Below are positions 30,601 to 36,989 of a DNA stretch of 36,989 nucleotides, piece after piece (within the stretch, counting starts at the first letter, position 1; each line of letters opens with the position of its first letter). The notes beneath the pieces were generated by a model. The model searched no databases and was not told the DNA's origin. It was given only the letters and a program-made list of their open reading frames with translations. Where the stretch lies: assembly GCA_003427395.1 (NCBI GenBank), contig BFEA01000535.1:1015403-1052391 (forward strand), written 5' to 3'. The translations under genes and the position numbers were made by a program. Origin of the DNA: Chara braunii (lineage: Eukaryota; Streptophyta; Charophyceae; Charales; Characeae).

Positions 30601-30678
30601 ACACCGATAAAGGGTATCTCATTTACTTCGATCCTTTGCTTATTGTAAGGTGGTTCAAAGCATTGACAAGATATTGCC

Positions 30679-30736
30679 TTTATTATTATCATTATTGATG
30701 TTGTCATTATTATTATTACTATTATTATTATTATTA

Positions 30737-30792
<56 letters not shown>

Positions 30793-30865
30793 GTTGTTGT
30801 TGTTGTTGTTATTATTTTTATTATTATTATTATTATTATTTATTTATTTTTTTGTTATTTTGCTA
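30679..30865 (+). repeat. Second (TTA)n microsatellite
   Basis: Long TTA/TTG trinucleotide repeat with a (TTG)6 block near 30795; it produces a meaningless poly-Leu frame. Confidence 0.95.
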
Positions 30866-31109
30866 TTGCTATTATTGATCATCATGTGTTAAATGGAGGC
30901 CAGAGATGAAGAGAATGCGGGGTATTGGAAAGGGGAGAGACACTATCATGGTACCTACCTCCTCCATCCTCCTCCATTCTTTTCTTTGATTAATCCTCTC
31001 AGACACCTGTCTCTCCGACTATAAGTGTCTGATAATGTATTGATCTACGTTGTTGCTAACATTAAAATTCAGACAGACAAATGCAATAACATGCATGACC
31101 GATAACATG

Positions 31110-31162
31110 GCGATTGCGAGAGCTTTGCCGGAGTTCAGGAGGAACTCTGGAGGCAGGGAACC
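31110..31162 (+). ncRNA. Candidate conserved structured RNA motif, copy 2
   Basis: The same 53-nt motif as at 10077-10129 (opposite orientation). The hairpin is at 31128-31150: CCGGAGTTC-AGGAG-GAACTCTGG, 9 bp with one G-U. CTTTGCC before it can pair with GGCAGGG after it. Sequence outside the 53 nt is unrelated to the other copy, so the motif itself, not a longer duplication, is conserved. Function unknown. Confidence 0.45.
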
Positions 31163-31397
31163 TTGAGGTACACATGACTTACCCCTTTCTCGTATACCCC
31201 TACAGACTACAACCATCTATTAGACTGCTTGTGTGGGTGTATGACATACAGTTTCATGCTTTCTTCAGGATCAAGGTTATCAAAAGTGAAAAGAATGTAT
31301 GATTGAAGTAAGAATCATGTCTGATCGACGGAAAGGAACTTAACATAACCAAGAAGGAATCTACGGATTGTTTGGACTTGGAGAACAAAGTGGTGCG

Positions 31398-32822
31398 ATG
31401 GCGACTCATGTGTGAGCCGTCATGCTACTTAGGTGTGCACTGACTCAACTAAGGACGAAACGGTGGGGTACTCATGTGTGAGTTACCCTACTATCTGCCT
31501 GATCGACTGTCATCGTGAAGGAAGAGTCGTCTAACATTTAGGAAAGATAGTGGGAGATTCTTGTGAGGGATGCCCAATTAACCTATCAGACTAGTCTTAA
31601 AGGGCGATGGAATACCCATGTGTGGGCGTGACAAATGTCATTTGAGACTCAGACCGAGTAACACCTCTAAAAATTGGCAATTAGATACTCATGTGTGAGT
31701 TATCCTACCGGCTCGACTATCGTCGTGAAGGGGAGAGATGTCTGACATTTAGAAATGGTAAAGGGAGACTCTTGTGCGGGTCGCCCTGTTAACCTATCGG
31801 ACCAGGCCCCGAAAGGCAGTAGAAAACCCATGTATGGGTTGGACGCCTGCCCTATGAGACTGAGACGATGGACACAATCCGAAGGGTGGTGGTACTCCTG
31901 TGTGTGCTACCTCACCACCTTGATTAACTAGGGGACTGCTTGATGAGAAAGATGGGGGAAAATTTTGGTACTAATTTCCCTTCTTATTAACAACCCAGAA
32001 AGATTCAGTATTCAAGGTGTAGTAGGGGGCTCCGGTGAGGGTCATCCTATTCACACACTTGAGTCTAAGACTGGCTAACGACTTACGAGAAATACTAAAT
32101 CATGTTGCTTCTCTTTCCTTACTGACGTACTTACTCTCTGGCAGTCCGGTCACCAAACGGGTAGTAGGAAGGCTTCTGTAGGAATCATCCTATTACTTGT
32201 TTCAGATATGGACTACTCATTACCCAAGGAAGTAGTAGAGGGCCCTTGTTGGGGTTTGCCTATTACTTGCTTGATTCTATACTAACATACGAGGCGGGGT
32301 ACTCATGTAGGAATACCCTAAACACTCGTCTTCTGTCCAAACTAACCGGGTCTCAGATCCATCAGCTCCGGGAGGGCAAAAGAATACCCTTGTTAGGATT
32401 ATCCTAATGCACTCATGAAGTGGATCGTGCACTTGGTCACGTGATAGTAGGGGGCTCCTGTGCGGGTCGCTTATTATTCACTCAGACAGTTACTAACCTC
32501 TGGGAGGGGGTTGAGATCCAGATCTTTCCGATGATACCTAAAGCAAGTAGTAGGGTGCCCCGGTAGGAGCCTCAACTATTTGTTTTAAAAGAGATACTCC
32601 CGTGTGAGCTATCCGTCTACTCGGAACAGATCTTGTGTATGCATTGAGTGGGATTGGAGAGGAAGTCGAGTACTCATGTGTGATTTACTCGCCTGCCTGT
32701 TGTTTAACCGATTGCTTGGTATTGACCAAGTAGCAAGAGATTCATGTCTGAATCAACTTACTACTTGAGTATGTCAGAATAAATAGAAGACAGAGAAAAG
32801 AACAATGCTCCTGTTGGAGCAA
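31398..32822 (+). repeat. Array of about 20 hairpins, ~70-bp spacing
   Basis: Imperfect or perfect hairpins at 31398-31423, 31463-31491, 31552-31575, 31615-31626, 31684-31704, 31763-31786, 31815-31851, 31885-31919, 31954-31979, 32021-32051, 32163-32194, 32230-32268, 32297-32318, 32441-32481, 32541-32585, 32593-32613, 32667-32691, 32728-32768 and 32807-32822. The common plan is an outer stem of variable sequence, an inner CTC/GAG or GACTC/GGGTC stem, often one unpaired T or C on the 3' side, and a loop such as ATGTGT, TTGTG or CTGTG. Two ~230-bp stretches (31440-31660 and 31680-31890) are also tandem duplicates. There is no coding potential. This is not a CRISPR: no identical repeats are separated by unique spacers. 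Confidence 0.75.
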
Positions 32823-32829
32823 GGTCTCA

Positions 32830-33146
32830 CAAACCTAGGAAAGCAACAAAAAAAGAAGTTAGGACCGCGGGAAAAAGGATACTAGTAGAATAAGAACTAC
32901 CGCGAGGTCCGTATCCGTTCATGATTTTCGAGTGGAAGGCCACAACAATGAATGAGTTAAAACTCTACTACATAAGTGCCAAGGTGTGTGTTGATTTCAA
33001 AAGAGAGAGAATGCAAGGACTGAGAGTAGGGGAAGTATGAGTTTCCCTAAGACAATTTAAGACGCAGGCATGAAACTCCTTGAATGAGAGGAGAAGGGGA
33101 CAAACGACTTAGGGTAGGGTTGTAAGAGTAGAGGTTAGGGATTAGA
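32830..33146. other. Unique spacer, nothing recognised
   Basis: Non-repetitive, moderately purine-rich, no frame longer than about 50 codons, no motif. Confidence 0.5.
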
Positions 33147-33202
33147 CTTGGGAGGGCGATCCCAAGGCTCGCAGTTCAGATCTAAGGGCTTGACCCTTAG
33201 AT
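33147..33202. other. Two perfect hairpins
   Basis: TTGGGA-GGGCGA-TCCCAA near 33147-33164 and ATCTAAGGG-CTTGA-CCCTTAGAT at 33180-33202 (9-bp perfect stem). They follow the hairpin array and immediately precede the candidate LTR-C. Confidence 0.6.
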
Positions 33203-33220
33203 ACCAATATGTGGGAAATC

Positions 33221-33320
33221 GAGTGGGAGTGTTGAATCCTTGTTGACCTGTGTGTGTGCAGGTCCCTGTTTATCTACTGCATTTGAAGAAAGAGGTTCTA
33301 TAAAAAGAACCCAATTTGCT
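33221..33320 (+). repeat. Candidate polypurine tract and LTR start (LTR-C, copia-like)
   Basis: GAGTGGGAG (33221-33229) followed by TGTTGAATCC resembles the purine tract and 3' LTR start common in plant Ty1/copia elements (AAGTGGGAGA then TGTTGG). A TATA box, TATAAAAA, is at 33299-33306. I could not find the matching LTR end or a second copy, so the extent is unknown. Confidence 0.3.
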
Positions 33321-33960
33321 GTTATCTCTCGATAACAGGTCGGTTGTTACCGATTCAACTTTTCTCCCTTGATTTGATACCCACATCTAAAGTCAAACCC
33401 TGTGGTCAGTAAAAATGTCACCTGTGGTCATTGCCTGAATGGTCCTACTCACTCTCAATGGTCCTTTTAAGAAATGTGAAGGGATTGAGCTTACGTCTCA
33501 GGAAAGATAGAGCTGTCATACATGGTTTGAGGAGTGAGGGACAAGGTCAATGGTTGATGGTTGACGCCGTTAGTGCATGGCATGTGAACTGTCTTTGCAT
33601 TATCCTGTGCAGGTCTGTTTTGTGCATGGTTTCTGAATTGGGCTGGACTTGATCTCGTGAAGAGTCTCGGACACACAACACTTGTGAAAGTGGGAAGGGT
33701 TCTCAGCGGTAATACTCCCATTTCCATTATTTGTCTTATATAACTTCTATACTGTCTAATATTCAGCCAAGTCAGGGTCTGTTAGGAAAGATAGAGTGTC
33801 CTTGGTAGTAGGAAGGTTTGATTAATACTTTGATAATTTTGTCAGGAGAAATCATACATTTTAGACGCAGAAGAGGAAATAGACAGCCTTCTAAAAAATT
33901 CAACCTGATAACTGAAAGTCCAGGATAGGAAAATCACATCCTGAACCTGACGAGTCAGTC
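33321..33960. other. Region after LTR-C start, no gene seen
   Basis: Includes GTTATCTCTCGATAACAGG with a short hairpin near 33333-33345. No coding evidence; it may be the rest of LTR-C. Confidence 0.4.
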
Positions 33961-33963
33961 TTA

Positions 33964-34289
33964 GGCGTCTTACCGCGCGTACCTCATTCCTATGCTGCGA
34001 CGATCTAGAAAATGCCCTCGGCCGACCTACCTCTACAAAGGCAAGTAAAAACCTTCGCATGTAGGCCAGTAGATTATCAGGGATACGCTTACCTAAGGGT
34101 GGTGACAGCCCCTTAGGTAGAGGTGAGTTGTACCTCGTGGCACCCCGACCTGTCGTGGGGTGTAATGAGAGGTATAGCCGGGGCGCACGGTCGGAGTGGT
34201 GACCGGTTCTTTTCACTCTGAAAAATCCTGCGTGACACGACCATGAGGTTCAGCGCTCCCAGCGGGGTGCGGGACCACCGCGGGCGACA
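33964..34289 (+). repeat. LTR family A, copy A5, divergent 3' part
   Basis: It aligns with the 3' third of the LTR (for example TACCGCGCGTACC, then AATGCCCTCGGCCGACC, GGTGGTGACAGCC, TCCTGCGTGACACG) and ends CGGGCGACA at 34289, the family terminus. It is clearly more divergent than A1-A4, hence an older or sister subfamily. No PBS follows. Confidence 0.6.
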
Positions 34290-34319
34290 GCGCAACGACC
34301 AAAATCACAAATTTGTTAT

Positions 34320-34740
34320 TCTTTCACCCGATCTGGGCCGTGGGCCGATAGGACCAGGGTTGTCGAGCCCCACACCCGGGGCCCGGGCGGGGGTGCGGGG
34401 TTCCGGGGTTGGGCACCCCTAACCCCGACTCCGGTCCCCACCCCCCCAAAAAAAATAAAAAATAAAAAAAATACAGGGGGGTGCGCAGCGGCAGCCTACA
34501 CCCCCTGGGCCGAACTGCAAAAATGAAGTTTTGGGCGGGGATGGAGGTGCGGGTGGCAATGGTGCGGGGGCGGGGGCGGGGGGGGGGGGGGGGGGGGGGG
34601 GGGGGGCGGGGGGGGGTGGTGCGGGGGTGGGGCACGTGCGGGGTTGATTTGGAGGGGCCGGGGGTCGGGGATCCCCGCGGCGGGGTTGAGGGGGTGAAAC
34701 CCCCACCCCGGCTTGGGCCCCGGGGATCCCCGCGTGACAA
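34320..34740. repeat. Extremely GC-rich block with a long G run
   Basis: Clusters of C4-C7 and G4-G7, and an almost pure G stretch at 34564-34617. CGGGGATCCCCG, a 12-bp palindrome, occurs twice (about 34666 and 34721). The plus strand should fold into G-quadruplexes. The 100-139-codon Pro- and Gly-rich frames here are composition artefacts. Confidence 0.85.
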
Positions 34741-35155
34741 CACTGATTATTCCCCCTGTGCATATGTAAGTGCATGTGCATGAGTATCTACGTGGGGAGT
34801 TAGCGTGGCCTAAAGTGCCCGCGTACTAAGGGCCCAATCGAAGGTTGAGATGAATATAAGGGAGGGGATGACCCCCGCTACTTTCTTGAAGGATTCTTGG
34901 TCGGACGTTTGCCCTGAGCCTCGAATATGATGGTCCTCGCCCAGGACGACCCCCGGTCCTGAGCTTAACACTAGAGGAGTTTTTTCTCTGATAAAGTGTT
35001 AAAAGGGCTTGTTTCTTTTCCTTGTTGCGATTCATCTTGGTGGAACGATAAAGTTTCGGGCGGAAGGGTTAGCGTGGTGCTGGTGATGCGCCAGACAACT
35101 CACCACCGCTCCAAACTCCCTCCTGCCCTAGGGGCCGTCTTACCCCGCACCCGTT

Positions 35156-35435
35156 GGGACACCTCAGGGTGCAGAAGGCGGGAAGACCCTCAGGTCGGTT
35201 TTGCGCCAGCTAAAAGGTTACCTCCCTTTAGCGGGCGCTTCAGCCAACGCCTGAGCGTCGGGTATGGGCATTACATAATGCGTCGTCATGGCAGTTACTC
35301 GCATAGAGCTGCACAGCGAGATAGTATGTGTAAGTCCAGCGCCCTCGCGATCTTATATTAAGTTCGCGCGCGTAGTACTCGTCGCATCCCGCACTAAAAG
35401 AGTTATGGGTCAGGCGGCGAGACCACGAGCGTGAC
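35156..35435 (+). repeat. LTR family A, copy A6, divergent 5'/middle part
   Basis: It follows the LTR order from 'CAGGGTGCAGAAGGCGGG' through 'GGGTATGGGCATTACATAAT' to 'AGAGTTATGGG', matching A4 at about 35760-36050. It is of similar divergence to A5, and together they cover different parts of the same LTR type. Confidence 0.55.
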
Positions 35436-35647
35436 ACGGCCAATAGGTTTGGGACTTTGGTAACGTGAAGCGGCACGTGGGCGAGGGGCTAGTCTCGGTC
35501 GGCCTATGGGAGTCCGTGTACGGGCCCCATTATCTCGGACGCCGGGTAGCCTATGAGTAGGATACCGGGCCTCCTCCGCGCGCGCGTCGTTTGGGCTTGT
35601 CCACCCCCTTCTATTTCTAGGAGGCCACCAACTAATGAGAGTTGGAG

Positions 35648-36592
35648 TGAGTTCCTTTTTGCGCTTTCATGGTTGGACGTTACAGTCTGTGGCGGCCGTC
35701 AAAGTCAAACCCCTTGATGTTTGACCGCCACGGCAGCTTAAAAGTTGTCTACTCAACCCCTCTGCACAGGGTGCAGAAGAGGGTGTGGTCTTCAACCGCA
35801 CATGGCGGTTGTCTGGAGTCGAGAGATTACCCCTCTAGGCGCTTGTCAACCGACACTTGAGTGTCGAACGCGACCCTCGAGATTAACGAGGGCCACGTGA
35901 GTATGGGTACTACATAGTACGCCATCATTGCGACCGTTTGCATACGCTTGCATTGCGAATCAATATGAGTTAGCCCTGCGTCCGCGCAATAATTATACTA
36001 AGCCTCGCACGCGACGCCCATCCGATTTCCGCGTCAGAAAGTTATGGGACGACTACTAAGGGGCTAGGAACATTGTCGCGTTGTTTTGTGTTGTGTCGTC
36101 TCGCGTATATGTGTGTGTATGTTTCCCTTCTTGTGTTCGTAGAGTGGTGTATGCGTGGTGAGTGGGATACGTCCTAGCCGACCGACGACGAGCCGCGCTT
36201 GGGACTTCAGCCCCCCAGGATGTCGGTCCGCGTGCGGGTCCAATGGGCGTACTACCGCGCGTACCCCCTATGCTACAGCGAACGAGAAACGCCCTCGGCT
36301 GGTACACCTCTGCGATTGCAACCGAGTAGCTTTCGTATTGTGGACTGGTAGCTTGGCGGGGATACGCCCACCGAAGGGAGGTGACAGCTCCCGTAAGGTG
36401 GAGGTAAGTTGTGCCTCGCGTAGGCCCTATCCTGTCGTAGGGGCTCGCGAGAGATATGGCTGGCGCACTAGGCCGGAGCGGCCTAAGGAAGCTCCATGTG
36501 TGTGTTCGTGACGAGGTTCGTCCAACTCCTGCGTGACGCGGCCAAGAGGGTCCCGCGCTGCCACGAGCGGTGTCGGACCGATGCGCTCGACC
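35648..36592 (+). repeat. LTR family A, copy A4, near full length
   Basis: About 945 bp, aligning throughout with A1 in reverse orientation. Landmarks are GTCAAAGTCAAACCCCTTGA, CGACACTTGAGTGTCG, the GAGTATGGGTACTACATAGT stretch and GCGAACGAGAAACGCC. It ends GATGCGCTCGAC without a clear terminal ACA, and no PBS follows. It may be a solo LTR or part of an element running off the contig. The 198-codon minus-strand and 118-codon plus-strand frames are LTR translations. Confidence 0.75.
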
Positions 36593-36974
36593 CAACTTTC
36601 GGGGCTCAGCCTCCAAAGCAAAACGGCTGGCGTTGCCAGCTAAAAGATGCATGTTCGTGTTTTTCTTCTTTTTTTTTGAGCGACGGGCGTTTCTAGGTTC
36701 TTGAGACCAACAATTGCTGAATTACAAGATGTATCAATGGAATGTTGGACCCGGTTTCCAGCAGGTGCAGCTCCCCACCAATAGATGGAGCCGCCCGATC
36801 AGTGTACAGAGTAACTGCACAGCGATCCATTAGGATTGACAGGCACAAATAGCAGCAAGCTTACTAATGCAGAATGACAGACAAACAGACAAACATCTTA
36901 TTGTAAACTACATTACAACTTATAGATAGTATAGTGTACATATTAACTAGCACTCGAAGGAGTGTTGTGTTCCA
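36593..36974. other. Contig tail, nothing recognised
   Basis: Non-coding, with a T run (about 36668-36678) and a short CAGACAAACAGACAAAC tract (about 36878). Confidence 0.5.
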
Positions 36975-36989
36975 AAAAAAAAAAAAAAA
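36975..36989. repeat. Poly-A run at the window end
   Basis: The last 15 bases are A. With the poly-T start, this suggests assembly stopped at homopolymers. Confidence 0.95.

Noticed and set aside
31398-32822. CRISPR array
   Set aside because: Repeats are not identical, the variable part is the stem rather than a spacer, spacing is irregular, and there are no cas genes; the sequence is eukaryotic.
34324-34781. Pro-rich frames of 120-139 codons
   Set aside because: Product of the G/C-run block; no conserved motif and extreme base bias.
36056-36652. 198-codon minus-strand frame
   Set aside because: Lies in LTR copy A4; the same peptide appears in the other LTR copies only because the DNA repeats.

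Overview
The window looks like a complete, repeat-dense nuclear contig from a eukaryote. It begins in a poly-T run and ends in a poly-A run, has two N gaps that both fall inside simple repeats, is full of microsatellites, and contains no bacterial-style operons. Two features point to the plant lineage (Streptophyta): a Helitron of the plant type, and an LTR-retrotransposon primer-binding site that matches the 3' end of plant tRNA-Asp. The simple-repeat load would suit a large-genome charophyte such as Chara, but that is a guess from style and was not tested.

Layout. 1-1000: GC-rich tandem repeats and a (TC)26 tract. 1157-2490: one unrecognised gene of about 400 codons with a probable frameshift near its end. 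3136-3777: two candidate exons of an unidentified host gene. About 5.3-27.1 kb: a decayed autonomous Helitron. Its N-terminal coding part (5295-6578) is separated from its RepHel part (20003-26299) by a 13.4-kb insertion, and a typical Helitron 3' end (hairpin plus CTAG before T) lies at 27050-27093. The insertion (6579-19998) is a non-coding LTR-retrotransposon derivative in minus orientation. It has a full 971-bp LTR, a polypurine tract and a tRNA-Asp PBS, and at its right end two partial LTRs form a palindrome. A 4-bp target duplication (GCGT) flanks it, and removing the insertion plus one GCGT joins the two Helitron halves in the same reading frame. Inside it lie 125-bp alternating repeats, a dispersed 18-bp motif, decayed ~180-bp hairpin-bearing repeats, perfect hairpins and a tRNA-like cloverleaf.

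27.1-31.1 kb: purine tracts, CAGA and TTA microsatellites, a 329-bp tandem duplication and a candidate second LTR. 31.4-32.8 kb: about 20 hairpins spaced roughly 70 bp apart, with varied but complementary stems and similar TGTG-type loops; this is the least explained structure in the window. 33.2-36.6 kb: a candidate copia-like PPT and LTR start, two divergent partial copies and one near-full copy of the first LTR family, and an extremely G-rich block.

How the parts relate: the Helitron genes would have acted together (HUH endonuclease plus PIF1-type helicase), but they carry frameshifts, eight internal stops that a single C-to-T or G-to-A change could explain, and a damaged Walker A motif. 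A separate 53-nt motif occurs once in the retrotransposon (10077) and once at 31110; four stem base pairs differ between the copies and all four are compensated, so it is a candidate structured RNA.
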